From Actinokineospora pegani (GTDB lineage Bacteria; Actinomycetota; Actinomycetes; Mycobacteriales; Pseudonocardiaceae): a stretch of 64,000 nt of DNA. Below are positions 53,412 through 61,504 of this stretch, piece by piece. The notes beneath the pieces are model-generated. The model saw only the letters and a program-made list of their open reading frames with translations, did not search any database and was not told where the DNA came from. Numbering within the stretch: position 1 is the first letter of the stretch; every line of letters begins with the position of its first letter. The stretch spans positions 2,501-66,500 of the forward strand of contig NZ_WHOL01000045.1 of assembly GCF_009745975.1 (NCBI RefSeq), given 5' to 3'. A program made the translations under genes and the position numbers.

Positions 53412-54695
53412 TCACTCGGCGCCCCCGGCGGGGGTCACGGTCAGCACGGCGCGCGAGTCCGGGCGCAGCGCCTTGGCCGCGGCGGAGACCGCCTCCGGGG
53501 TGACCGCGGAGATCCTGGCGGGCAGCTCGTAGACCAGGCCGGGGTCGCCGAACAGCAGCTCGAACGAGCCGAGCGCCAGGGTGCGGCTGACCAGCCGGTC
53601 GTGTTCCTTGTGGAGGCTCGCGGCCCAGCGGGCGGTCACCTTCGCCAGCTCCTGCGCCGAGGGCGGGGTCGCGGCCAGCACCTCGAGCTCGGAGTCGAGG
53701 GTGGCGAGCACGGTGTCGACCGAGACCTCGGGGGAGTACATCGCGGTCACGGTGAAGGTGTCCGGGTCGCGCGCCTCGAACGGGCCGAACATGCCGCAGC
53801 CGGCGCTGACGTCGGTGACGAGCTGGTCGCGGTAGACCATGCGCTGCTGCAACCGTGAGCCGTCACCGTCGGCGAGGACGCCCGCCAGCACCAGGAAGGT
53901 GATGTAGCCGTCCATGTCGTCGACCGGGTCCGGGATGCGGTAGCCGATCGCCACCGCGGGCACCGGGGCCAGCTTGTCCTGGATGTCGGCGCGGATCTCC
54001 GAGTCCGGGGCGGGCTCGGCGAACGAGGGCCGCTGCGGCCGGGGCCGCTCGGGGACGTCGCCGAAGTGCTTGTCCACCAGCTCGCGCGCGCTGTCGACGG
54101 TGAAGTCGCCCGCGACGGTCAGCACCGCGTTGGCCGGGGAGTAGTAGGTGTCGAAGAACGCCGCGCAGTCGGCGACCGACGCCTGCTCCAGGTCCTCGAA
54201 CCCGCCATAGCCGTTGTGGGCGTTGGGGAAGGTCTTGTAGAGGACCGGCGGCAGGGTGATCCAGGGGAACCCGCCGTAGGGCCGGTTGAGCACGTTGAGG
54301 CGGATCTCCTCCTTCACCACGTCGATCTGGTTCTTGAGGTTCTCCTCGGTGATCTTCGGCGCCCGCATCCGGTCGGCCTCGAGGAACAGCGCCCGCTCCA
54401 GCGCCGCCGAGGGCAGCACCTCGAAGTAGTCGGTGTAGTCCGGGTGCGTCGACCCGTTGAACGTCCCGCCGGAGGACTGCACGTGCCGGAAGTGCGCCAG
54501 CTTCTCCAGGCTCTCGCTGCCCTGGAACATCAGGTGCTCGAAGAGGTGGGCGAAGCCGGTCCGACCCTCGGGCTCGGAGCGGAAGCCCACGTCGTAGTGG
54601 ACGCTCACGCCGACGACCGGGGAGGTCGTGTCCGGGGCGAGCACCACGCGCAGGCCGTTGGCCAGGGTGTACCTGTGCAGCTCGGAAACGGTCAC
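53412..54695 (-). CDS. M16 zinc metallopeptidase, catalytic subunit
   Basis: 427 residues. HLFEHLMFQG at 50 is the inverted zinc motif HxxEH, with downstream Glu in EEIRLNVLN near 130. The second half lacks a clear R/Y motif, complementary to the partner. No signal peptide, so cytoplasmic or unusual export. With the following gene it would form a heterodimer degrading peptides. Start GTG at 54695. Confidence 0.9.
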   Translation of the reverse strand: MTVSELHRYTLANGLRVVLAPDTTSPVVGVSVHYDVGFRSEPEGRTGFAHLFEHLMFQGSESLEKLAHFRHVQSSGGTFNGSTHPDYTDYFEVLPSAALERALFLEADRMRAPKITEENLKNQIDVVKEEIRLNVLNRPYGGFPWITLPPVLYKTFPNAHNGYGGFEDLEQASVADCAAFFDTYYSPANAVLTVAGDFTVDSARELVDKHFGDVPERPRPQRPSFAEPAPDSEIRADIQDKLAPVPAVAIGYRIPDPVDDMDGYITFLVLAGVLADGDGSRLQQRMVYRDQLVTDVSAGCGMFGPFEARDPDTFTVTAMYSPEVSVDTVLATLDSELEVLAATPPSAQELAKVTARWAASLHKEHDRLVSRTLALGSFELLFGDPGLVYELPARISAVTPEAVSAAAKALRPDSRAVLTVTPAGGAE

Positions 54696-54760
54696 GGGGG
54701 CGAGCCTACGGGAGGGGGCCGAACCTTGGCAGCGGAGCGTGTTCGCCCTGTGGATAACTG

Positions 54761-54787
54761 CCGGGCCGGGCTGGTGGCCCGGCCCGG
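54761..54787 (-). terminator. Strong hairpin downstream of the secreted repeat gene
   Basis: CCGGGCCGGGC (54761-54771) and GCCCGGCCCGG (54777-54787) are perfect 11-bp reverse complements with a 5-base loop, 10 bp after the minus-strand gene stop at 54797. No T-run. It would isolate that gene from the M16 pair. Confidence 0.65.
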
Positions 54788-54796
54788 CGGCCGGGG

Positions 54797-55990
54797 TCAG
54801 CAGCCGACGCTGAACCGCTCGACCGTGTCGAGCCCGGCCCCGGTCAGCCGCGCGGTGTAGGTCCCGTTCCCGAAGGTCCCCGAGTGCCGCGTCCACTGGT
54901 AGACGCCCTCGCCGTCGAACCGGACGGTCTCGGTGAACGCGTCCGTGCCGTCCACGCTGAACTCCCGCTCGCTCGGGTACGGGCCCACGGCGAAGAACCG
55001 GGCGGTCACCGAAGAGGTCCCGTCGACGCAGCGGGTCGACACCTGCAGGCCGTCGTCGTCCACCACGACGTCGGCGCAGAAGTCGACCGAGACGCTGGTT
55101 CCCCACTCCGAGCCGTCGGAGCCGGTGACGGTGATGTCGTGGTCGCCGCCGCCGACGGCCCCCATCGCGGCGGTCCCGTGGCTCGCGCCGGGGATCGCCA
55201 CGGCGTGGGTGGCCGACCCGGTCGTCACGGTGTAGACGACCTCCTGGCGGTTCACGTTGTCGATCTCGACCCACAGCAGCGGGTCGGTGCTGACGTCGTC
55301 CTTGTCATCGCACTGCGCGTAGGTGCCCAGACCGGGGCGGTTGCCGGTGGAGCAGGAGACGGTGAACTCGCGCACGAGGGGCGCGGTGAGGCCGTCGCCG
55401 GTCAGCACCGCCAGGTAGGTGCCGTCGTCCCAGTAGTTCTCGTCGAACCGCTGGAAGACCCCCTTGCCCAGCTCGATCGCCTGGTACGCGGGCGAGCCGT
55501 GCACGGCCAGGTCGAACACGCGTTTGCCCTTGGTGGCCGGGTTGGCCACCTCGAAGCCCACCTGGCCCCAGCCGCCGACGCAGGAGACGTCGACGCTGAG
55601 CTCGCCCAGCGCCTTGTCCCGCTCGGCGCACGGCCGGACGGTGACGGGCACGCCGTCGGACAGCAGGCCCGCGCCCTCGACCAGCACGGTGTAGGAGCCG
55701 ACGGGGACCGACCTGAAGGTCACCGTCTCGACGTCGTGGTCCCTGTCGGTCCTGGTCCGCGTGGCGGGCAGCCCGGAGCCGTCCAGGGTCACCATGTGGT
55801 GCTCGCCGCCCTCGAGGATGACCCTGACCCCTGATCTGGGGCCGTCGCAGGTGCTCACGACCTGGGTGACCAGGCTCGGCGCGGGAACGCTCTCGGGGAT
55901 GTCCCAGTCGTCGGCCGCGGCCGTCCCCGCCGCCGCGGACGAGGTGAGGGCAACCGCCGCGACGAGGGCGAGACGGGTCAACGAGCGCAC
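54797..55990 (-). CDS. Secreted protein of four Cys-framed ~85-residue repeats
   Basis: 397 residues. A signal peptide (VRSLTRLALVAAVALTSSAA) cleaves near GTAAADD. The mature part consists of four beta-rich units, each opening with a motif like VVSTCDGP, SVDVSCVGG, TYAQCDDK or VSTRCVDG and closing with a second Cys (VTVRPC, FTVSCS, SVDFC, FSVGC). Many T/Y/F/G residues and TYxxxLTGxGL patterns (YTVLVEGAGL, YLAVLTGDGL, YTARLTGAGL) repeat. Each unit is probably one disulfide-closed Ig-like domain. I do not know the family. GTG start after GGAGG. Confidence 0.75.
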   Translation of the reverse strand: MRSLTRLALVAAVALTSSAAAGTAAADDWDIPESVPAPSLVTQVVSTCDGPRSGVRVILEGGEHHMVTLDGSGLPATRTRTDRDHDVETVTFRSVPVGSYTVLVEGAGLLSDGVPVTVRPCAERDKALGELSVDVSCVGGWGQVGFEVANPATKGKRVFDLAVHGSPAYQAIELGKGVFQRFDENYWDDGTYLAVLTGDGLTAPLVREFTVSCSTGNRPGLGTYAQCDDKDDVSTDPLLWVEIDNVNRQEVVYTVTTGSATHAVAIPGASHGTAAMGAVGGGDHDITVTGSDGSEWGTSVSVDFCADVVVDDDGLQVSTRCVDGTSSVTARFFAVGPYPSEREFSVDGTDAFTETVRFDGEGVYQWTRHSGTFGNGTYTARLTGAGLDTVERFSVGC

Positions 55991-56114
55991 CGGGCCTCCA
56001 GAGATCTCGGGTGGGCGGAAAGCTACCCGCGTGCCCAGTCCCGGCGAAAGGCTCAGGAGGCTAACGATTTCCGTTCCCCGCAAGGGGTAACGCCATCCAG
56101 ATCTCGCGCGATAC

Positions 56115-57854
56115 TCACGCCTTCTCGAACACCCTGTCCAGCCTGGCGACGAAGGCCTGGAACTGCTCAGTGAACCGCGCGTGGTCAGCCGCCACGGCGC
56201 CGTCCTGAGTGGCGTACCAGTACATCCCGGCAGTGCCGTCGGCTGAGGAGTCCAGGTCCGCGAACCGGGCCAACCACTGTTGCCCGTCGCCTAGAGCGAC
56301 CGCATAGGGCAGCGAACGCGAGAAGACGACCTCGCGGTCCGCCACCGGGATGGATTCGGGGTTGACGGTGTTGAGGAACGCGCGCACACCATTCACCTGC
56401 TGCGCGAGAGCACTTCCCCGCTTGCTGCGCAACGGCGTCAATCGCCCACCGATCGCCAGACCCAGTCCGGCGATGGCCACCGCCACGCCGATAAGAGCCG
56501 CTCCACCGACTAGCGCCAGCACGACAGTCAGCCCGAGACCGAGTAGCAGCAACGCGATGCCCACGATTGTGAGCGCGCCGAGAGCGTTGGGGCGTCGGGA
56601 GAACCACTTGTGCGACACGATGTCTCGGTAGACCGCGTCTCGCGCCTTGCCCACGCCCCGGGGTTCCGCGTGCAGTGCGGAGAGGGTCACCAAGTCGGTG
56701 TCCCGAGGAAGCAGGAGCTCTAAAACAGCCCGCTCGTAGTCATTGAGGGCGTCGTCGGCGGGGTTGCGGCGCACGAGCTGCCAGTCACCGTCGGTCTCGG
56801 TGATCCAGACGTAGTTGCGCACCGCGAGGTCGAGCACGGTCGCGCTGAGGTCGCGGGCGTCCACAGCGCCGTCGACGACCGTTCCCACCTGCCCGGGGAG
56901 CACCCCGTCCGGCGAGGCGAAGGCGGTGCGGCCGCCGCTGGTGTCCAGCACCGGCACCGGCTCCGGCTCGGCGGCCAGCGCCTCGGCGTCGCGCGCCCGC
57001 GCCCGCCACAGCACGGCGAACCCGGCGAGCAGGAACAACAGCGCCGCGCCCAGCGCGATCCCGCCGGACAGGCCGATCGCGAACGGTGACGGCGGGGCGC
57101 CCCGCTCGAACCGCGCGGAGGCGGGAACGGTGCCCGGGGGCAGGTCGGCGGCGAGGTCGACCCTGGCTCCGGCGTCCAAGTTGGACTGGACGACGCGCAG
57201 GACGCTGCCCCCGTCGGTCAGCGCCGACTCGCACCTGTCCTCGGTGCCCGCGGCGCCTGCGAGGCAGACGAAGTTGGACCCGCGCTCCGGGGTCAGCAGG
57301 GAGCCGCGCAGCAGCACCAGCTTGGTGTCCCACCCGCTCGCGACCTGCCAGCGGAACCGCTGGTGGTCGCCCATGTCCTCGACAGCGCCGTCCACCGTGT
57401 ACACCACGGTCGAGGCACCCTCGGACAGCTTGATCACCAGCGCGTCGTTCTCGACGGCGACGGACCCGTTGCCCTCCACCCTCGGGTCGCGCACAGCGAA
57501 GACGCGGTCCCCGATGCGCAACGGCGCTATCCGCGTCATCGTCCGGTCGGCCTGGACGATGACCTGCTCGCGCACGGTCAGGCTGCCGTCGCGCTCCACC
57601 TTGAGCTGCACGTTGACGCTGCGCGGCAGCGGCGGCTGCCCCACCCCCGGCGGCCGCACCGGCCGCCCGCCCGGGTCGGTGGGCGGCGCAGGCACGATCG
57701 TCGGCGGCTCGCCCTCGTCCGGCGCGGGCCCCACGCTCGGCACCGGGAACTCGATGCTCGGCGCGTCCGACGGCAGCGGCACCGGGAACGACGGCTGCGC
57801 CAATCCGAACCCCGCCACCCCGACAGCAGCGGCCACAGCCCATTTCTCCAACAC
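56115..57854 (-). CDS. DUF2207 membrane protein
   Basis: 579 residues. A hydrophobic N-terminal segment (AVAAAVGVAGFGLAQ) is followed by a Pro-rich linker, an extracytoplasmic DUF2207 beta domain (about 75-270: VNVQLKVERDGSLTVREQVI), TM near 280-300, a cytoplasmic region with winged-helix-like LDLAVRNYVWITE near 360, a two-TM hairpin near 440-490, and a Trp/Tyr-rich soluble end. The family is common in actinobacteria and of unknown function. GTG start at 57854. Confidence 0.8.
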   Translation of the reverse strand: MLEKWAVAAAVGVAGFGLAQPSFPVPLPSDAPSIEFPVPSVGPAPDEGEPPTIVPAPPTDPGGRPVRPPGVGQPPLPRSVNVQLKVERDGSLTVREQVIVQADRTMTRIAPLRIGDRVFAVRDPRVEGNGSVAVENDALVIKLSEGASTVVYTVDGAVEDMGDHQRFRWQVASGWDTKLVLLRGSLLTPERGSNFVCLAGAAGTEDRCESALTDGGSVLRVVQSNLDAGARVDLAADLPPGTVPASARFERGAPPSPFAIGLSGGIALGAALLFLLAGFAVLWRARARDAEALAAEPEPVPVLDTSGGRTAFASPDGVLPGQVGTVVDGAVDARDLSATVLDLAVRNYVWITETDGDWQLVRRNPADDALNDYERAVLELLLPRDTDLVTLSALHAEPRGVGKARDAVYRDIVSHKWFSRRPNALGALTIVGIALLLLGLGLTVVLALVGGAALIGVAVAIAGLGLAIGGRLTPLRSKRGSALAQQVNGVRAFLNTVNPESIPVADREVVFSRSLPYAVALGDGQQWLARFADLDSSADGTAGMYWYATQDGAVAADHARFTEQFQAFVARLDRVFEKA

Positions 57855-57935
57855 GGCAGCGAACGATAGCCCAGCCCTCTTATGCTCACGGCGGTTCCGG
57901 GAAAACACCCGGACGCGCGTGGGGGGACACGACCG

Positions 57936-59249
57936 ATGAACCAGCCGCCGCAGGGACCGTGGCCCCCCGGGCCGCCCAACCCCTACGGTCACGGACAGCA
58001 CAACCCCGCTGCTCCCGGCCCGCACCAGCCACCGCGAGGCCGCCCCCCGTACGGCGGGCCACCGGTACCGCCCCCGATGCCCGTAGCCCCGCCGCCCAGG
58101 GCGCGGCCGATCCCGATGGCGCCGTACCCCGGTCCATACGGGACCCAGGCCTACCCCGTCCCATACGGCGCACCGCCTGGCTACGGCCCACCCCCCGGCT
58201 ATCCCCCCGGCCCACCGCACTGGCGCCCGCCGCACCCGCCGCCGCACCCGTCGCACTCAGGCCCGGTGCTCGCCATCATCGTTGTGCTCGCGCTCGTGGC
58301 CAGCGTCGGCATCTACGGCTTCAAAGTCGCCACCAAGCGCCCCTCCACCTACGACGTCGGCTACAGCTACCCCACCACCACCAGCAGTTCCTACCCAACG
58401 ACGACGACTACCAGTACCACCGCGTCACCAACAACCACTACCCGCACCACCAGGCCCGACCAAACCACCACCACCACCACGACAACCCGCAGCCGCACGA
58501 CCACCACAACGACGCCGCGGGGCCCTCAACCGGTTTACCGCCTCGCCGACAACCCCCTGTTCTCGACGACCAACGGCGTCAGCCAGGTCACCTGCAACCT
58601 CCCCGCGTGGCGCTCCGACCCGCAGAGCAGCCAACGGTTCTTCACCGCCGCCCTGCCGTGCATGGAGAAGGCCTGGGCCCCGGCCATGCAGCGCGCGAAC
58701 CTGCCGTACTTCACCCCCGGACTCAAGTTCCCCCCAGGTACCACCTGGGAGAGCCCTTGCGGCAGTGCGAGCAAGGGCACGTGGGCGGCGTTCTACTGCC
58801 CGAAGGACAACACCATCTACATGCCGTTCGAAGGCCTGCAGACCGAGTCGTACGGCGCCAAGTCGGGTGTCTACCTGGCCCTGTTCGCCCACGAGTTCGC
58901 CCACCACGTCCAGGAGCTGTCCGGCGTCAACCAGGCCTACTGGAACGCCAGGTACGAGGCAGGCGACCAGACCGCCCTGGGCCTCGAACTCTCCCGCCGC
59001 TCCGAACTCCAGGCCCAGTGCTTCGGCGGCATGTGGTTCGCGGGCAGCCGCAACGGCGGCGGTTCCATCACCGACCAGGTGGTCCGCGAGATGCTCCAAG
59101 ACGGCTACACCCGCGGCGACTGGAAACAAGGAGCCCCGCGCGACCACGGCTCCCCCCAGCACACAGGAGCCTGGCAAGAACACGGCTACAAGAACAACCG
59201 CACAGCCCCCTGCAACACCTGGGCGGCAGCCCCCGCCGACGTCTCCTGA
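57936..59249 (+). CDS. Neutral zinc metallopeptidase, membrane-anchored (YpfJ family)
   Basis: 437 residues. Residues 1-105 are a Pro/Gly/Tyr-rich cytoplasmic region. A TM (VLAIIVVLALVASVGIYGF near 110) leads to a ~50-residue Thr/Ser-rich stalk outside. The peptidase domain follows, with the HExxH motif FAHEFAHHVQELSG near 318 and FEGLQTES/QAQCFGGMWFAG. Two Cys pairs could be disulfides. The substrate is unknown. The ATG is preceded by a weak site, and upstream frames add no family sequence. Confidence 0.86.
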   Translation: MNQPPQGPWPPGPPNPYGHGQHNPAAPGPHQPPRGRPPYGGPPVPPPMPVAPPPRARPIPMAPYPGPYGTQAYPVPYGAPPGYGPPPGYPPGPPHWRPPHPPPHPSHSGPVLAIIVVLALVASVGIYGFKVATKRPSTYDVGYSYPTTTSSSYPTTTTTSTTASPTTTTRTTRPDQTTTTTTTTRSRTTTTTTPRGPQPVYRLADNPLFSTTNGVSQVTCNLPAWRSDPQSSQRFFTAALPCMEKAWAPAMQRANLPYFTPGLKFPPGTTWESPCGSASKGTWAAFYCPKDNTIYMPFEGLQTESYGAKSGVYLALFAHEFAHHVQELSGVNQAYWNARYEAGDQTALGLELSRRSELQAQCFGGMWFAGSRNGGGSITDQVVREMLQDGYTRGDWKQGAPRDHGSPQHTGAWQEHGYKNNRTAPCNTWAAAPADVS

Positions 59250-59305
59250 CACCCACGGTCGCCCGGTCGCACCGACGTCACCGCCCCCGAGCGGTCAGCT
59301 CATGA

Positions 59306-59689
59306 TCAGCGCGCCGCCGAGTCCCGGACGTTGAGCGCCCAGGCGACCAACGGCCACTGCAGCGGCAACCGTCCGTAGGCGACGGCCTTGGCGGGCAGCG
59401 GCCTGCCCTTGCGCTGGTAGTCGACGGCCATCTTCACGTTGCCCGGGAAGACGGCGACGAACAGCAGGGCCGCGAGCAGCCCACCCAGCCTGCGCGTCCT
59501 CGGCAGCGCCACGGCCAACGCCACAGTGGCCTCGGCGACACCGGAGAGCTGCGTCCACAGCCGCTTGCTGCCCGGCAACTGGCGGGGCACGAGCGAGTCG
59601 AACTGCTTCGGAATGACGAAATGGAGGGTTCCCGCGGTGCCCAGCAGCAAGGCGAGCGCGATAGCGCGCCGGGAATCAGTCATGGCCAT
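59306..59689 (-). CDS. DoxX family membrane protein
   Basis: 127 residues, four TMs. LLLGTAGTLHFVIPKQFDSL (residues 15-34) and TQLSGVAEATVALAVALPRT match DoxX/SURF4-like proteins; FPGNVKMAVDYQRKG lies in the middle. Members are small integral proteins of uncertain redox or thiosulfate role. ATG at 59689 (MAMTDSRR); the next Met is two codons in. Confidence 0.8.
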   Translation of the reverse strand: MAMTDSRRAIALALLLGTAGTLHFVIPKQFDSLVPRQLPGSKRLWTQLSGVAEATVALAVALPRTRRLGGLLAALLFVAVFPGNVKMAVDYQRKGRPLPAKAVAYGRLPLQWPLVAWALNVRDSAAR

Positions 59690-59818
59690 CCGCACACCCT
59701 GCCACGGACAAACCGCCAGCCGACGGATGAATCTCACCACAGGAATGAGCCTCACCACACACGGCTCAGGACCTGCGGTTAACCTTCCGCGCGTGAGCCG
59801 AAGCGCACAGGGGCGACA

Positions 59819-60886
59819 ATGAAGATCCGGACCAGGCGTGTGTTCGACACCCTCAACGACCGGACCAAGCACGACCTGGTCGGCGTCATCAAGATGCCCG
59901 AGAGCAGCGTCAGCCCGATCGCCTCGATCCTGCGGCGGGTGCTGTGGGCCGTCATGGCCCTGTTCGTGGCCGTGGCGATCGTCTACCTCGACCGCGACGG
60001 GTACCGCGACGCCAACAACGACGGCATCTCCCTCCTCGACGCCATCTACTACGCCACCGTCTCGCTCTCGACCACCGGCTACGGCGACATCACCCCGGCC
60101 AGCGACTCGGCCCGGCTGATCAACGTCCTGGTGATCACCCCCCTGCGCATCCTGTTCCTGATCATCCTGGTCGGCACCACCCTCGCGGTGCTGACCGAGC
60201 GCTCCCGGCAAGCTTTCAAGATCCAACGGTGGAGGTCGAAGGTGCGCGACCACGTGGTCGTCGTCGGGTACGGGACCAAGGGCCGCTCCGCGGTCAGCGC
60301 TGTCCTGTCCGACGGTGTCGAACCCAGCCGGATCGTCGTGGTCGACACCGACCAGACCATGCTGGACGCGGCGTCCATGCTCGGCCTGGTCACCGTCCAC
60401 GGCTCCGGCACCCGCTCCGACGTCCTGCGCGTCGCGGGCGTCTCCCGGGCCAAGTCGGTGGTCGTCGCCGCCAGCCGCGACGACTCGGCCGTGCTGATCA
60501 CGCTGACCGCCCGCGAACTGGCCCCCAACGCCCAGATCGTCGCCGCGGTCCGCGAGACCGAGAACGTCCACCTGCTCCGCCAGTCCGGCGCGAACCAGGT
60601 CGTGGTGTCCAGCGAGACGGCAGGCCGCCTCCTCGGCATGGCCACCCACACCCCGACCGTGGTCGACATGGTCGAGGACCTGATCACCCCCGACGAGGGC
60701 CTGGCCATCTCCGAACGAGAGGTCGAGATCTCCGAGGTCGGCGGCTCCCCCCGCCACCTACCCGACCTCGTCCTGGGCCTGGTCCGCGCAGGCACCCTCC
60801 ACCGAGTCGACTCACCGGAGGCCGACGCGATCGAGGCGGGCGACCGCCTCCTCTACATCCGCAAGGTCACCCCCGCCAGCGAGTAG
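59819..60886 (+). CDS. Potassium channel with TrkA-N domain
   Basis: 355 residues. TM1 about 41-57, selectivity filter TTGYGD at 85-90, TM2 about 100-122, then RCK/TrkA-N Rossmann domain (VVVVGYGTKGRSA near 148, VVVDTD near 173) and TrkA-C. It is a tetrameric K+ channel gated by ligands such as nucleotides or Ca2+. In mycobacteria the homologue Rv3200c also lies next to the adnB-type helicase gene. ATG with no clear ribosome site. Confidence 0.92.
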   Translation: MKIRTRRVFDTLNDRTKHDLVGVIKMPESSVSPIASILRRVLWAVMALFVAVAIVYLDRDGYRDANNDGISLLDAIYYATVSLSTTGYGDITPASDSARLINVLVITPLRILFLIILVGTTLAVLTERSRQAFKIQRWRSKVRDHVVVVGYGTKGRSAVSAVLSDGVEPSRIVVVDTDQTMLDAASMLGLVTVHGSGTRSDVLRVAGVSRAKSVVVAASRDDSAVLITLTARELAPNAQIVAAVRETENVHLLRQSGANQVVVSSETAGRLLGMATHTPTVVDMVEDLITPDEGLAISEREVEISEVGGSPRHLPDLVLGLVRAGTLHRVDSPEADAIEAGDRLLYIRKVTPASE

Positions 60887-61018
60887 ACCGCCCCACAGAG
60901 CACCGCCTCCCCGCGAGCGAACCTGCCGCGGACTCCGAACAGCCGAACCCAGTGCGCCTTCTGGCCCTCACCCCCGACTTCACCTCGGCCCCTTCCCCCG
61001 TCTGCGACCATCGATAAG

Positions 61019-61504
61019 GTGCGCGCCCCGCTTGCCTTCACAGAGCCGATGGTCAGGTCGGTGGCGGTCGCGGCGTTCAGCGTTCTGGTCTCCTTCCTGT
61101 TAGCGATGGCGGGAGCCCTCGGCCACTGGTCCACCTCGACCGCGGGACCGCTGACGGCCTCTGCCACCGTCGTGGTGGGCTCCCCTTGTTCCTCCCCGTC
61201 CCCTGAGCAGGTCCGCTTCGACGACGAAGGCACCGAGCGCACGGTCCCCCTCGACGCCTGCGGCCACGCGGAGGGCGAGATCGTGGAGATCTCCATCGGT
61301 TCCAACGAGACGGCCCACCTGGTCACCGCGAACGTCGGCACCACCTTCGACGCCCGCCCGATCGGCGTGGTCCTGATGATCTGCGCGGGCATCGCAGGCG
61401 CCGCCGCAGCCGACTTCCTGCGACGCCCCCGCCCTAAGCCGGGCCGGGAACGGACCTCAGCAGCGCTCTCAGCCCGTCCAGGTCGAGCAGGTCGGCCGGG
61501 CTGA
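61019..61504 (+). CDS. Small membrane protein of unknown function
   Basis: 161 residues, GTG start. Two TMs (about 14-33: VAVAAFSVLVSFLLAMAGAL, and about 117-135: VLMICAGIAGAAAADFLRR) flank an ~80-residue extracytoplasmic segment with two cysteines (SPCSS and DACGH). The C-terminus is basic and overlaps the 3' end of the adnB-like gene on the other strand by 71 bp. No family recognised. The long opposite frame here is an artefact. Confidence 0.55.
   Translation: MRAPLAFTEPMVRSVAVAAFSVLVSFLLAMAGALGHWSTSTAGPLTASATVVVGSPCSSPSPEQVRFDDEGTERTVPLDACGHAEGEIVEISIGSNETAHLVTANVGTTFDARPIGVVLMICAGIAGAAAADFLRRPRPKPGRERTSAALSARPGRAGRPG

Noticed and set aside
54749-54757. A perfect DnaA-box-like TGTGGATAA (TTATCCACA on the minus strand).
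   Set aside because: It is a single site next to a terminator hairpin, without a box cluster, AT-rich unwinding region, dnaA or dnaN, so it does not mark an origin.
58374-58530. The ACC/ACG-rich run as a microsatellite or separate repeat element.
   Set aside because: It is in frame and encodes the Thr-rich stalk of the zinc metallopeptidase, a normal wall-spanning linker.
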